From positions 1 to 18,280 of the forward strand of contig JBFXDD010000063.1 in the NCBI GenBank assembly GCA_050181465.1: DNA of 18,280 nt. The letters are read 5' to 3'. The notes under the pieces are model-generated. The model did not search any database, was not told where the DNA came from, and worked only from the letters and a program-made list of their open reading frames with translations. Each line of letters starts with the position of its first letter. Within the stretch, counting starts at the first letter, position 1. Positions 7,564 to 15,607 of the stretch are shown in pieces. The DNA is from JACRLW01 sp050181465 (GTDB lineage Bacteria > Planctomycetota > UBA1135 > UBA2386). Position numbers and translations under genes: made by a program.

Positions 7564-8775
7564 ATGGCATCCATCCGCGCCGTCGCTGCGCAGCTCTCCG
7601 TGCTCCTGCTGGTCTCCGTCGTGCGCCTTGCTGCGCAGGAGGGTTGGATCGAGTTGTTCGACGGCAAGACCCTGAGCGGCTGGACACAACGCAACGGCAC
7701 CGCGAGCTACGCCGTCGAAGACGGCGCCATCGTCGGGACCACGGCGAAGGGTAGTCCCAACTCCTTCCTCTGCAGCGACGAGTTCTTCGGCGACTTCGAG
7801 CTCGAGTTCGAGGTGAAGCTCTTCGACGACGAACTCAACAGTGGCGTGCAGATTCGGAGTTGGTCGAATCCCGCGCACGACCAAGGGCGAGTCCATGGCT
7901 ATCAAGTCGAGGTCTCGACCAACGGGCACGCCGGCTTCATCTACGACGAGGCACGCCGCGGCTGGTTGTCGCAGGACCGCGATCACCCCGCCGCGCGCAC
8001 GGCATTCCGATCCGGGGAATGGAACCGCTACCGAGTCCTGTGCCTCGGGCCGACGATCCGCACGTGGATCAACGACGTGCCGATCGCGACCGTGGTCGAC
8101 GACTTCGCACCGACCGGCTTCCTCGGCCTGCAGGTGCATTCGGTTGGCGGCGATCCGAAGTGGCGGGTCGCTTGGCGATCGCTGCGTCTGCGTCGCCTCG
8201 GCGATGGTGGCGGATTCGGCGATCTATTCGACGGCAAGTCGCTGAACGGATGGCGCGTGAACGAGAATCCGGAGTCCGTTCGCGTCGAGGCGGGCGCAAT
8301 CGTCATCCGCGGTGAGCGCGCGCACCTCTTCTACGACGGTCCGATCTACGACCACGCGTTCCGGAACTTCGAACTCCGTGCGTTGGTGAAGACCAAGCCG
8401 AATGCCAACTCCGGCATCTACTTCCACACGCAGTTCCAAGACAGCGGTTGGCCGAGCCAGGGGTACGAGGTGCAGGTGAACAACTCGCAGGGCGACTGGC
8501 GTCGCACCGGCGGCCTCTACGCGATCGCCGACGTGCGCGAAGCGCCTGCGAAGGACGGGGAATGGTTCGAGATGGCCATCACCGTGCGCGACTCGCACAT
8601 CACGGTCGCGGTCGACGGCAGGGTTACCGCGGACTACACGGAGCCGACGGACGCGAAGCGCGAAGCCGGGTTCGAGGGGCGTCGGCTGGGGCGCGGGACC
8701 TTCGCACTGCAGGCCCATGACCCCGGCTCGGAGGTTCACTACAAGCAGATCCGGGTGCGGCCGCTGCCGGAGTGA
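7564..8775 (+). CDS. Secreted tandem DUF1080 (3-keto-disaccharide hydrolase-like) protein
   Basis: A 403-residue protein with a signal peptide (AAQLSVLLLVSVVRLAAQ, cleavage near residue 25) and two copies of the DUF1080 domain, a concanavalin-like beta-sandwich common in Planctomycetota. Domain 1 (about 28-212) begins WIELFDGKTLSGW and contains NSGVQIRSW and GYQVEV. Domain 2 (about 218-401) begins GDLFDGKSLNGW and contains NSGIYFHTQF and GYEVQVNNSQGDW. The parallel order of these motifs shows an internal duplication. The family name comes from members that cleave 3-keto-glycosides; substrate and activity are not shown here. The ATG at 7564 is 9 nt after the end of repeat copy A, whose last bases plus flank form TAGCAT (7552-7557), a possible -10 box; no Shine-Dalgarno is present. 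The next gene is 177 bp downstream; that gap holds only a small GTCTCG/CGAGAC hairpin at 8831-8845. Confidence 0.92.
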   Translation: MASIRAVAAQLSVLLLVSVVRLAAQEGWIELFDGKTLSGWTQRNGTASYAVEDGAIVGTTAKGSPNSFLCSDEFFGDFELEFEVKLFDDELNSGVQIRSWSNPAHDQGRVHGYQVEVSTNGHAGFIYDEARRGWLSQDRDHPAARTAFRSGEWNRYRVLCLGPTIRTWINDVPIATVVDDFAPTGFLGLQVHSVGGDPKWRVAWRSLRLRRLGDGGGFGDLFDGKSLNGWRVNENPESVRVEAGAIVIRGERAHLFYDGPIYDHAFRNFELRALVKTKPNANSGIYFHTQFQDSGWPSQGYEVQVNNSQGDWRRTGGLYAIADVREAPAKDGEWFEMAITVRDSHITVAVDGRVTADYTEPTDAKREAGFEGRRLGRGTFALQAHDPGSEVHYKQIRVRPLPE

Positions 8776-8952
8776 TCTGATCGGCGTCGCCGTGCGTCCG
8801 TGCCGAACCGGGATTGCAGCGGCCGGGCCGGTCTCGGGTCGAGACGCAGAAACGGCGGTCGCGGCGCTGGCTCTGGGTCGGTGTCGAAATTCCCTTCAGA
8901 GCCGTCCAGGCGGTGTCGACGGATTGGACAGGACCAGGCGGTCCGTTCCACC

Positions 8953-10425
8953 ATGCCACGACTCGATCCTCACCGTCCTGCATCTACTGTTCCGGTCCTC
9001 CTGTTCGTCCTCGGCGCCTGCGCCGGCGGGCTTGGTCCGACCGCGGGCGGCGGTGGCGCGACCAACCGTCCGCCAATCGCTCATGCGGGCTCTGCCGAGA
9101 GTCGATTCGAACTCGATCTCGTCACGGTGGACGGCACCAAGAGCGCGGATCCCGATGGTGATCCGCTGACCTTTCATTGGCGATTTCTCAGGGTCCCTGA
9201 CGGCAGTCCTGCGGCCCTCGACGACGATTCCCTGCCGCGACCGACCTTCCTCGCCGATCGGCCGGGCACCTACGAACTGGAGTTGCGCGTCCGCGACGGC
9301 GTGACCGAGAGCGCTGCGGCCACCTTGCGCATCGAGGTCGCGGCCGACGATGCCCTGCGGGTCGGACCGTCGCGTGCGCTGCGAGTGCCCAGTGATGCGG
9401 TGGCCGTGGCGACGGCCGGGGCGACGGTGCGGATCGATGCCGGAACCTATCACGGTGACGTGGCCGTGTGGTCGGCCGACCGACTCAGCTTGATCGCATC
9501 GAATGGTCCGGTGGTGCTCGACGCGGCCGGTCGCTCGGCAGAGGGCAAGGCCATCTGGGTCGTGCGTGGGAGCGACACTCTGGTCTCCGGCATCACGTTC
9601 CAGAACTGTCGAGTGAACGACGGCAACGGCGCCGGGATTCGACTCGAGGGCGGCGACTTCACCGCGCGCGACTGTCGCTTCCTCCACAACCAGATGGGCT
9701 TTCTCTGCGGCGACCTCACCGAGAGCGATCTGCTGTTCGAGGGCTGCGAGTTCGGCTACTCGCAAAGTGACGGCGCTCTGGCCCACGGAATCTATGTCAA
9801 CAAGGTGCGCTCGTTCGAGCTGCGGCGCTGTCATGCGCACCATGCGACGCGCGGCCATTGCGTGAAGAGTCGGGCACGGGAGACCCGCATCCTGTGGTCG
9901 CGCATCGGGGACTTCGCCGACGGTGCGTCGAGCTACACGATCGACCTGCCGGACGGCGGACTCGTGTTCCTGTTGGGGAACTTGATCCACAAGGGCGCAT
10001 CGAGTCAGAACGAAGTGTGCGTGAGCTTCGCCGAGGAGCACCGAGGCTTGCATCCGATCGATGAGCTCTGGATGGCGCACAACACGTTGGTCAGCGAGCG
10101 ATCGACCGCACTCTTCGTTCGGGTGAGCGGTGGGAGCGCGGGACTTCGCAACAACCTCTTCCTGGGGCGGGCGAACGTCTTGACCGGGAACGGCGAGCGG
10201 CGCGGCGACTTGGTCGTCGACGGCTCGGCATTTCAGGACTCGATCGCGCGGGATTATGCGCTGGCGGCGAGTTCGACGGCGATCGATGCGGGAGTCGATC
10301 CCGGCACGGCACGCGGTGTCTCGCTGGCGCCGGGCTTCGAGTATCGGGGGGACCGCGAAGAGGCTTCCCGCGCCGACCCCGGCGCGCCGGACGTCGGGGC
10401 CTTCGCCTTCGTGGCGCCGCGCTGA
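8953..10425 (+). CDS. Lipoprotein with PKD domain and right-handed beta-helix
   Basis: A 490-residue predicted lipoprotein: VPVLLFVLGAC is a signal with lipobox Cys23, followed by a Gly-rich linker. Residues about 37-130 form a PKD-type domain (NRPPIAHAGS, VDGTKSADPDGDPLTFHWRF, RPGTYELELRVRDG). The rest is a parallel beta-helix, shown by repeated short strands with Asn/Gly turns (VSGITFQNCRVNDGNGAGIR, FTARDCRFLHNQMGF, LLFEGCEFGYSQSDGA, LRNNLFLG) and a closing AIDAGVDPG near the end, typical of pectate-lyase-like or NosD-like proteins. A role in binding or cleaving extracellular polysaccharide is the usual reading, but no catalytic residues can be named. The ATG at 8953 was chosen over upstream in-frame starts because it places the lipobox correctly. 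It ends 23 bp before xylA. Confidence 0.82.
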   Translation: MPRLDPHRPASTVPVLLFVLGACAGGLGPTAGGGGATNRPPIAHAGSAESRFELDLVTVDGTKSADPDGDPLTFHWRFLRVPDGSPAALDDDSLPRPTFLADRPGTYELELRVRDGVTESAAATLRIEVAADDALRVGPSRALRVPSDAVAVATAGATVRIDAGTYHGDVAVWSADRLSLIASNGPVVLDAAGRSAEGKAIWVVRGSDTLVSGITFQNCRVNDGNGAGIRLEGGDFTARDCRFLHNQMGFLCGDLTESDLLFEGCEFGYSQSDGALAHGIYVNKVRSFELRRCHAHHATRGHCVKSRARETRILWSRIGDFADGASSYTIDLPDGGLVFLLGNLIHKGASSQNEVCVSFAEEHRGLHPIDELWMAHNTLVSERSTALFVRVSGGSAGLRNNLFLGRANVLTGNGERRGDLVVDGSAFQDSIARDYALAASSTAIDAGVDPGTARGVSLAPGFEYRGDREEASRADPGAPDVGAFAFVAPR

Positions 10426-10433
10426 TCGGCGGC

Positions 10434-10439
10434 TATCGT
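10434..10439 (+). promoter_or_regulatory. Possible -10 element before xylA
   Basis: TATCGT lies 9 nt before the xylA ATG (10449) in the 23-bp gap after the beta-helix gene, and no Shine-Dalgarno is seen. It is similar in placement to the boxes at 5422 and 7552. The alternative is simple co-transcription with the upstream gene. Confidence 0.22.
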
Positions 10440-10448
10440 GCCGCTCGC

Positions 10449-11618
10449 ATGCAAGACGCCCTCACGCCGCGCCCGGAACACCGTTTCACCTTTGGTCTGT
10501 GGACGGTCGGCAATCCCGGCCGCGATCCTTTCGGTGGTCCGGTCCGCCCTACTCTCTCCCCGGTCCAGATCGTCGAGTTGCTGGCCGAGGTCGGCGCCTT
10601 CGGCGTCAACCTCCACGATGACGACCTCGTGCCCTTCGGTTCGAGCGCGCGCGAGCGCGACCGGATCGTCGCCGAGTTCAAGGGCGCACTCGAGTCGACC
10701 GGGCTGGTGGTGCCCATGGCGACCACCAACCTGTTCAGCCATCCCGTCTTCAAAGACGGTGCCTTCACGAGCAACGACGCGCGTGTGAGAGGTTTCGCGC
10801 TCCAGAAGACGATGCGCGCGATCGAACTCGGCGTCGAGCTCGGTGCGAATACCTACGTGTTCTGGGGCGGCCGCGAAGGCATCGAGTCCGAACCCAGCAA
10901 GGATCCCGTCGAGGCGCTGAAACGTTTCCGCGAGGCACTGAACTTCCTGACGCACTTCTGTCGCGATCGCGGATACGCGATGCGCTTCGCGCTCGAAGCC
11001 AAGCCGAACGAGCCACGTGGGGACATCTACCTGCCGACGACCGGTGCGATGCTCGGCTTCATCGCCACGCTCGACCATCCTGACATGGTGGGGGTCAATC
11101 CGGAGGTCGCGCACGAGCGCATGGCCGGACTGTCTTTCGTGCACGCGCTCGCCCAGGCGCACGACGCCGGCAAGCTGTTCCACGTCGACCTCAACGATCA
11201 GGCGGGGCCGCGCTACGACCAGGACTTGCGCTTCGGTTCGAGCGACCTGCGTGGTGCGTTCCACATGGTGCGCTTCCTCGAGGAGTGCGGCTACGACGGG
11301 CCTCGTCACTTCGATGCGCACGCGTACCGCACGGAAGACGTCGAGGGCGTCAAGGACTTCGCGCGCGGTTGTATGCGCACCTATCTGGCGCTCGCAGGCA
11401 AGGCGCGCCGCATGCGCGACGACCTCGAGATCCAGGAACTGCTGACGGAGATCCGTCACACCGATCCGGTCGCCGGCGCACTGCTCGGCAATTACAGCGC
11501 GAACAAGGCCAAGAAGCTGCTCGAGCACGACTTCGCGCCGGAGTCGATCTGCACACGCGGCTTCGGCTACGAGCGCCTCGACCAACTGGTGACCGAGTTG
11601 TTGCTCGGCCTGCGTTGA
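10449..11618 (+). CDS. xylA: Xylose isomerase, class I (actinobacterial-like)
   Basis: A 389-residue cytoplasmic enzyme that interconverts D-xylose and D-xylulose (and glucose/fructose), the first step of bacterial xylose use. It closely follows the Streptomyces-type sequence: RFTFGLWTVGNPGRDPFG, catalytic His56 in NLHDDDLVPFGSS, VPMATTNLFSHPVFKDGAF, the tryptophan in VFWGGREG, metal ligands in LEAKPNEPRGDIYLPT and GVNPEVAHERMAGL, and LFHVDLNDQAGPRYDQDLRF. The late metal-site segment reads RHFDAHAYRTED where I recall RHFDFKPPRTED in Streptomyces; the Asp is kept but the hydrophobic neighbour is changed. No xylulokinase or transporter gene is nearby, so it does not sit in a classical xyl operon. 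Repeat copy B follows 34 bp after its stop. Confidence 0.95.
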   Translation: MQDALTPRPEHRFTFGLWTVGNPGRDPFGGPVRPTLSPVQIVELLAEVGAFGVNLHDDDLVPFGSSARERDRIVAEFKGALESTGLVVPMATTNLFSHPVFKDGAFTSNDARVRGFALQKTMRAIELGVELGANTYVFWGGREGIESEPSKDPVEALKRFREALNFLTHFCRDRGYAMRFALEAKPNEPRGDIYLPTTGAMLGFIATLDHPDMVGVNPEVAHERMAGLSFVHALAQAHDAGKLFHVDLNDQAGPRYDQDLRFGSSDLRGAFHMVRFLEECGYDGPRHFDAHAYRTEDVEGVKDFARGCMRTYLALAGKARRMRDDLEIQELLTEIRHTDPVAGALLGNYSANKAKKLLEHDFAPESICTRGFGYERLDQLVTELLLGLR

Positions 11619-11652
11619 GCACGCGTATTCCCCATCTCGAGCCTATCCCGGG

Positions 11653-11836
11653 CCAGCCCGAACTATCCATGAACGTCTGCTGCGATCGCCGCAACTCGCG
11701 CCCGGTTGCGTCGCTGCGTTGGCTCCTCCCGGGCGCCGTAGCTGCGGCTACGCTTCGATCGTCGCCCGACGCAGCTCCTTCCCGGGCATCGACCTGCGGC
11801 GATCTCGCGACGACGTTCACGAATAACCCGGGCTAG
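11653..11836 (+). repeat. Dispersed palindromic repeat, copy B (full length)
   Basis: This 184 bp copy has CCAG at the left and CTAG at the right; the part between them is 176 bp, the same as copy C, and the two align without gaps over most of their length. Shared blocks include ATGAACGTCT/GTGAACGTCT, TGCGATCGCC, TCGCGCCCGG, GGCTCCTCCC, GCTACGCTTCG, CAGCTCCTTCC/TAGCTCCTTCC, GGGCATCGACCTG and GCGACGACGTTCACGAAT. The two ends are inverted repeats of about 25 nt with about six mismatches. The centre can form a hairpin (CGTAGC, loop TGCG, GCTACG). The copy fills the gap between xylA and the DUF4863 gene and does not interrupt any gene. Its degraded left CTAG suggests an older insertion than copy C. 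Confidence 0.88.
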
Positions 11837-11861
11837 TCCGGACTCTCGACGACTGCCGACC

Positions 11862-12326
11862 ATGGACCCGAAGGAATCTTTCCAACAACTTCTCGCGCCG
11901 CTCGCCGACCGGCTTGCGGCGTTCGAATTGAGCGACCCTGCAGCGGTTGCGGCGACCTTGTCGCGCGAGCTGCCACTCGACCATCCGTCGATCCGCGCGC
12001 TGCGTGACGCCGCGGTTGCCGGAATGGCGGCCGGCTGGCTCTTGCCGAAGGAGAACCAGGGCATCCGCTTCGGCCGTGCGGCGAAGGACTTGTCGGGGTT
12101 CTCGGTCGACGCTGTGTGGATGCAATCGCCCGGACCGCGCCATCGACATCCGGCTGGGGAGATCGATCTCTGCTTCGCGCTGGACGGTGACCCGCGGTTC
12201 GACGGCAACCCCGAAGGGTGGACCGTCTACGGCGCGGACTCCACGCACGTGCCCACGGTGCGCGGCGGGAGCATGCTCATCCTCTACTTCCTGCCGGGCG
12301 GGCAGATCGAGTTCCTGGGGTCATGA
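11862..12326 (+). CDS. DUF4863 cupin, 4-hydroxylaminobenzoate lyase family
   Basis: A 154-residue protein. The N-terminal half is helical (DPKESFQQLLAPLADRLAAF). The C-terminal half is a small cupin with probable metal ligands His94 and His96 (PRHRHPAGEIDLCF), Glu100 and His129 (DSTHVPTVRGG), and ends in LILYFLPGGQIEFLGS. The pattern HRHPxGEI...RFDGNPEGWTVY...H.PTV.GG...LYFLPGG.IEF is that of DUF4863, which includes the 4-hydroxylaminobenzoate lyase of nitrobenzoate breakdown (PnbB). Nothing else here points to nitroaromatic use, so the true substrate may differ. Its stop overlaps the start of the beta-lactamase-like gene (ATGA at 12323-12326), indicating translational coupling. Confidence 0.82.
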   Translation: MDPKESFQQLLAPLADRLAAFELSDPAAVAATLSRELPLDHPSIRALRDAAVAGMAAGWLLPKENQGIRFGRAAKDLSGFSVDAVWMQSPGPRHRHPAGEIDLCFALDGDPRFDGNPEGWTVYGADSTHVPTVRGGSMLILYFLPGGQIEFLGS

Positions 12327-13462
12327 GCGCACGTCTCGTTGGGTCGCTTCGGTCCGTGCGAGACCTCGTCCTCGGCACGCTGCTCGGCACGCTGCTCGGC
12401 GGCGGCGCGGCTCACGCGCAGTCGCCGGAGGTGGTGCCGTCGAGACTCGACGAAGCGATCGCCAGTCACGCCGCGGCGGCGCGCGAGGCTGCCGGCATTC
12501 CCGGCCTTTCGGTGGCCGTTCGCTTGCCGGACTCCCGCATCCTGACCGCGGCGAGTGGACTGGCCGACGTGGAGAACGAGGTCCCAGCCACCAACGCCAG
12601 CGTGTTCCGGTTCGCTTCAATCAGCAAGAGCCTCACCGCCGTTGCGGCGCTGCGACTCGCCGCGCGCGGCGAGCTCGATCTCGATGCCGATGTTCGACTG
12701 CGAGTGCCCGAGTTCGGCGAGAAGGTCGGTGTCGTGACGACTCGGCAGTTGCTCGGACACCTGGCCGGAGTCCGGCACTATCGATCCGGTGAGATCGCTT
12801 CGGTGCGCCATTACACCGATGTCGTCACGCCGCTTCAGATCTTCGCGAACGATCCCCTGATCCACCCGCCGGGTACGCGCTACCTCTATTCCACCTACGG
12901 GTTCAACCTCGCGGGGGCGGTCGTGGCGCGCGCCGGCGGCGAGTCGTTCTTCGCTCTCCTGAAGCGTGAGGTGCTCGATCCCGCGGGGATGACGGCGACC
13001 GTGATCGACGACCCCTTCGCGCTGATTCGCCATCGCGCGAAGGGCTATCGGCGAGTCGACGATCGGCTTGCGAACTCGATTCTCGTCGACATCGGCAACA
13101 AGGTCCCCGGCGGTGGGCTGTGCGGCACAGCCGACGACCTCGCGCGGTTCGCGGATGCGCTCCTGACCGGCCGTTTGCTCGACGACGCCTCGCGCGAGAT
13201 CGCCTGGACGAGTCAGCACACGAGCGACGGCAAGCCCACCGGATACGGCTGCGGCTTCCAGGTCAAGCTCGTCGACGGGCACCGCATCGTCTCGCACGGC
13301 GGGGCGCAGCCGCAAGTGAGCACCTTGCTGTGGATCGACGCCGATGCCGGTCTCGCGGTGGTGTTGCTCGCCAACCTCGAAGGTCAGGCCGGTGTCCTCG
13401 GTCGCCTCGCGCCGGAACTAGCAGCGCTCGCGGCCGCCACGATGAGGGAAGATCGTCGCTGA
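12323..13462 (+). CDS. Secreted serine beta-lactamase-like hydrolase (LACTB/class C type)
   Basis: A 379-residue protein with a signal peptide (LVLGTLLGTLLGGGAAHAQ, cleavage near residue 33). The penicillin-binding-protein/beta-lactamase fold motifs are present: SxxK at Ser99-Lys102 (FRFASISKSLTAVAAL), Tyr189 in LYSTYGFNLAGAVV at the YxN position, and HGG at 325-327 (VSHGGAQPQVST). PGGGLCGTADDLARF is also typical of this group. Sequence context (YSTYGFN, SISKS) is closer to LACTB-like proteases and esterases than to antibiotic-resistance AmpC enzymes, so a peptidase, esterase or D-amino-acid role is more likely than resistance. The ATG overlaps the DUF4863 stop by 4 nt, so the two are probably coupled. 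A terminator-like hairpin follows 11 nt after its stop. Confidence 0.88.
   Translation: MSARLVGSLRSVRDLVLGTLLGTLLGGGAAHAQSPEVVPSRLDEAIASHAAAAREAAGIPGLSVAVRLPDSRILTAASGLADVENEVPATNASVFRFASISKSLTAVAALRLAARGELDLDADVRLRVPEFGEKVGVVTTRQLLGHLAGVRHYRSGEIASVRHYTDVVTPLQIFANDPLIHPPGTRYLYSTYGFNLAGAVVARAGGESFFALLKREVLDPAGMTATVIDDPFALIRHRAKGYRRVDDRLANSILVDIGNKVPGGGLCGTADDLARFADALLTGRLLDDASREIAWTSQHTSDGKPTGYGCGFQVKLVDGHRIVSHGGAQPQVSTLLWIDADAGLAVVLLANLEGQAGVLGRLAPELAALAAATMREDRR
12371..12400 (+). repeat. Short tandem repeat in a signal peptide
   Basis: A 12-bp unit CTCGGCACGCTG occurs twice in a row and then half again. It encodes the LGTLLGTLLG part of the beta-lactamase-like protein's signal peptide. Being a multiple of three, changes in copy number would only lengthen or shorten the hydrophobic core. 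Confidence 0.75.
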
Positions 13463-13473
13463 AGGCCTTGCGA

Positions 13474-13494
13474 GTTCGGCGGCCTTCGCCGAAC
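13474..13494 (+). terminator. Terminator-like hairpin after the beta-lactamase-like gene
   Basis: GTTCGGCG, loop GCCTT, CGCCGAAC: a perfect 8-bp stem 11 nt after the stop at 13462. There is no T-run after it, so it may act only weakly or with Rho. Confidence 0.45.
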
Positions 13495-13536
13495 CGCGTT
13501 GGGGCCCCTGTCGAGATCTTCACGCGAAAGTCTTCG

Positions 13537-13564
13537 AAGGCTCGTCCCGTGTTGAACGAGCCTT
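13537..13564 (+). terminator. Second hairpin between the beta-lactamase-like and Asp-box genes
   Basis: AAGGCTCGT and ACGAGCCTT form a perfect 9-bp stem with a 10-nt loop. A G-rich run, not a T-run, follows. It could be a second terminator or an element in the leader of the gene starting at 13626. Confidence 0.4.
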
Positions 13565-13625
13565 GTCGGTGGGGGGGTGATCTGTGACCGCGCGGGGCCA
13601 GTCGCCGCCGCGTGGACATCTCATC

Positions 13626-15569
13626 ATGAATCACCTCCGCAACACCCTCGCGTTCGCATTGAGCTGCGCTGCCTTCGCGGGCGCGCAGACTCTCTGCCCG
13701 CGCCCCGAGACGCAACTGAGCTCGGGCAACGTCACCACCAGCATCTACGGCTTCGCCGCTTGGCAAATCGCCGCGCCGAAGGACTTCGTTTCGGCCAACG
13801 CGACCCTCGGTTACGTCGCAAACTCACGCGTCGTCTACGCCGCCTGGGTCGACCGATCGTCCGCCACCGCGACCGATGTCGTCCTGCGCTTCCTTCGCTC
13901 GGAAGACGGCGGCTTCTCCTGGAACACCGCCAATGCGATCGACGTGTGGACCAGCAACTCCGCGGTCGGCGAGACCTTCGACGGCGTCGATCTCGACTTG
14001 CTGGCCGACGGCAACAACGTCTTTCTGGTCATCACGGCCGATCGACTCTCGAACGGACAGCCGCACCCCACGCAGCAGGACAACTGCTGGGTGATCGGTT
14101 CGAACGACCAAGGCCGCACCTGGCAATCGATCTGCGTGTCGCGCGGCACCGAGACTGCGCTGACCACCGGCGATCTCCTGCGTGACGTCGACGACCCGAT
14201 CGCGGCCTCGGGCAACGGCCGTTGCCATGTCGTGTTCGAATCCGACTACCAGAGCGCCGCGGGTCGCGGCGGCGCGGCCACCGGATTGGAGGACGTCTAC
14301 TACCAGGCGGTCGAATTCGACGCGCAGGGCAACCTCGTGTTGGTGTTCCCAGAGGAGCGCCAGCTCGAGTCGACGCCGTCGGGCACGGTCGACACCGACT
14401 TCCCGGGCGTTGCCGTCGACGGCAACAACCTCGTCTTCACGTGGCAGGACAACCGCATCAGCGTGACCGGCACCCCGCCGGCCTACAGCGACAACAACCG
14501 CTACAACGATTCGTTCTCCCGCACGTCGGCAGACGGCGGCACATCGCTCAACGCCGAACACAACCACACCAACTTCCAGGTCGTCAACCTTCCGCCTTGG
14601 GACCAGCGCCAGACCCGCTGCGCGATCTCGGGGCAGACTGTGTTCGTGATGCAAGAGGATCCGCGCAACGGCAACGATGACGTGTTCCTCAGCCGCAGCA
14701 CCGACCTCGGCGCCAACTGGGTGGATGGGGTCGTCGTGTCTCTTTCGCCCGCGGGAGTCGACAGCGATCGCACCGGCATCACCATCGCCGGGAACACCGT
14801 CGTGATCGCCTACTGCGACGATCGCCAAGGTTCGGGTAATGCCGACAACGACGTCTACGTCGTGGTCGACCACAACCTCGGCGCGGACTTCCTTGCCGGC
14901 ACGCAAGTCGAGCACATCGCCATCGACACGCCGACGAGCTGCACGCTCTACAATCTCGATTCCTTCGGCGAAGTCTTCGCCGTCGCTGCGGAGACGAGCG
15001 CGTTCCCCGAGGACGCCGGTGTGGCCTTCAGTCGCGACTTCGGCGACAGTTGGGAATGGTGCGCGACGCTCCAGTTCGGCAACGCCGACTGTGATGACAT
15101 CTACGTCGCCGTCACGCAGAATCGGGACGTGCAGGTCGTCTGGCAGGATGACGACAACCAGGGCAACGACTTCAACAACGTCTACACCCGTGGGCTTCGG
15201 ACGCCGAAGCTGGTCGATCGGACGGCGGCCGGCATCGGCTACGTCTATGAGGGCTTCAGCCGTTCGGACGACTTCAACCTGGCGATCCTGTTCGCGTCGT
15301 TGAGTGGACCCGGCTCCAACGGTCTCTTGCTCGATTCCCAGCGCGGTGTCGGTCTCAATCTGCTGCCGGACGGCCTGACGCTGGGCATCGTCTCCAATCT
15401 GCCGACCTTCTTGTTGCTGGTCGATCCGAACGTGCCCGGCAGCACCACTTGGGCATTCCCCAACTTCGCCCAGATTCTCGGACTGCAGATCACCTGGGCG
15501 GTCGCCACCTACGATTCGGTCAACAGCCGATTCGCGACCGGCTTCACCGATCCGATCGTGCAGCGCTGA
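13626..15569 (+). CDS. Secreted sialidase-like Asp-box (BNR) repeat protein
   Basis: A 647-residue protein with a signal peptide (NTLAFALSCAAFAGAQ). It has four Asp-box motifs (SxDxGxxW): SEDGGFSWN at about residue 92, SNDQGRTWQ at 159, STDLGANWV at 358 and SRDFGDSWEW at 469, each preceded by VFxVxxD-like strands, which indicates a six-bladed beta-propeller of the sialidase superfamily. I cannot identify the arginine triad or nucleophile of true sialidases, so it may only bind. The last 90 residues (GLLLDSQRGVGLNLLPDGL, TFLLLVDPNVPGSTTW, ILGLQITWAVATYDSV, FATGFTDPIVQR) are the C-terminal module of planctomycete secreted proteins. The ATG at 13626 directly precedes the signal peptide; a longer in-frame start at 13584 would spoil it. 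Confidence 0.85.
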   Translation: MNHLRNTLAFALSCAAFAGAQTLCPRPETQLSSGNVTTSIYGFAAWQIAAPKDFVSANATLGYVANSRVVYAAWVDRSSATATDVVLRFLRSEDGGFSWNTANAIDVWTSNSAVGETFDGVDLDLLADGNNVFLVITADRLSNGQPHPTQQDNCWVIGSNDQGRTWQSICVSRGTETALTTGDLLRDVDDPIAASGNGRCHVVFESDYQSAAGRGGAATGLEDVYYQAVEFDAQGNLVLVFPEERQLESTPSGTVDTDFPGVAVDGNNLVFTWQDNRISVTGTPPAYSDNNRYNDSFSRTSADGGTSLNAEHNHTNFQVVNLPPWDQRQTRCAISGQTVFVMQEDPRNGNDDVFLSRSTDLGANWVDGVVVSLSPAGVDSDRTGITIAGNTVVIAYCDDRQGSGNADNDVYVVVDHNLGADFLAGTQVEHIAIDTPTSCTLYNLDSFGEVFAVAAETSAFPEDAGVAFSRDFGDSWEWCATLQFGNADCDDIYVAVTQNRDVQVVWQDDDNQGNDFNNVYTRGLRTPKLVDRTAAGIGYVYEGFSRSDDFNLAILFASLSGPGSNGLLLDSQRGVGLNLLPDGLTLGIVSNLPTFLLLVDPNVPGSTTWAFPNFAQILGLQITWAVATYDSVNSRFATGFTDPIVQR

Positions 15570-15584
15570 GCCCCTGTCGGGCTC
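15568..15584 (+). terminator. Possible hairpin between convergent genes
   Basis: GAGCCC, loop CTGTC, GGGCTC begins inside the stop codon of the Asp-box gene and lies in the 38-bp gap before the convergent minus-strand gene. A symmetric hairpin here could serve both directions. No T-run is present. Confidence 0.35.
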
Positions 15585-15607
15585 GCGCGCCGCTCGATGC
15601 GGCTGTG

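Noticed and set aside
11669..11836. A 55-codon open frame in repeat copy B, also open in copy C on its minus strand, ending at the terminal CTAG
   Set aside because: The two versions differ by many amino-acid-changing substitutions and few silent ones, the start codon is not shared (ATG and GTG), and copy A has a gap. The open frame is more likely a by-product of GC-rich palindromic sequence than a gene.
12323..13462. The beta-lactamase-like gene as an antibiotic-resistance gene
   Set aside because: Motif context (YSTYGFN, SISKS) resembles LACTB-type proteases and esterases, and there is no AmpR-like regulator or resistance cassette.
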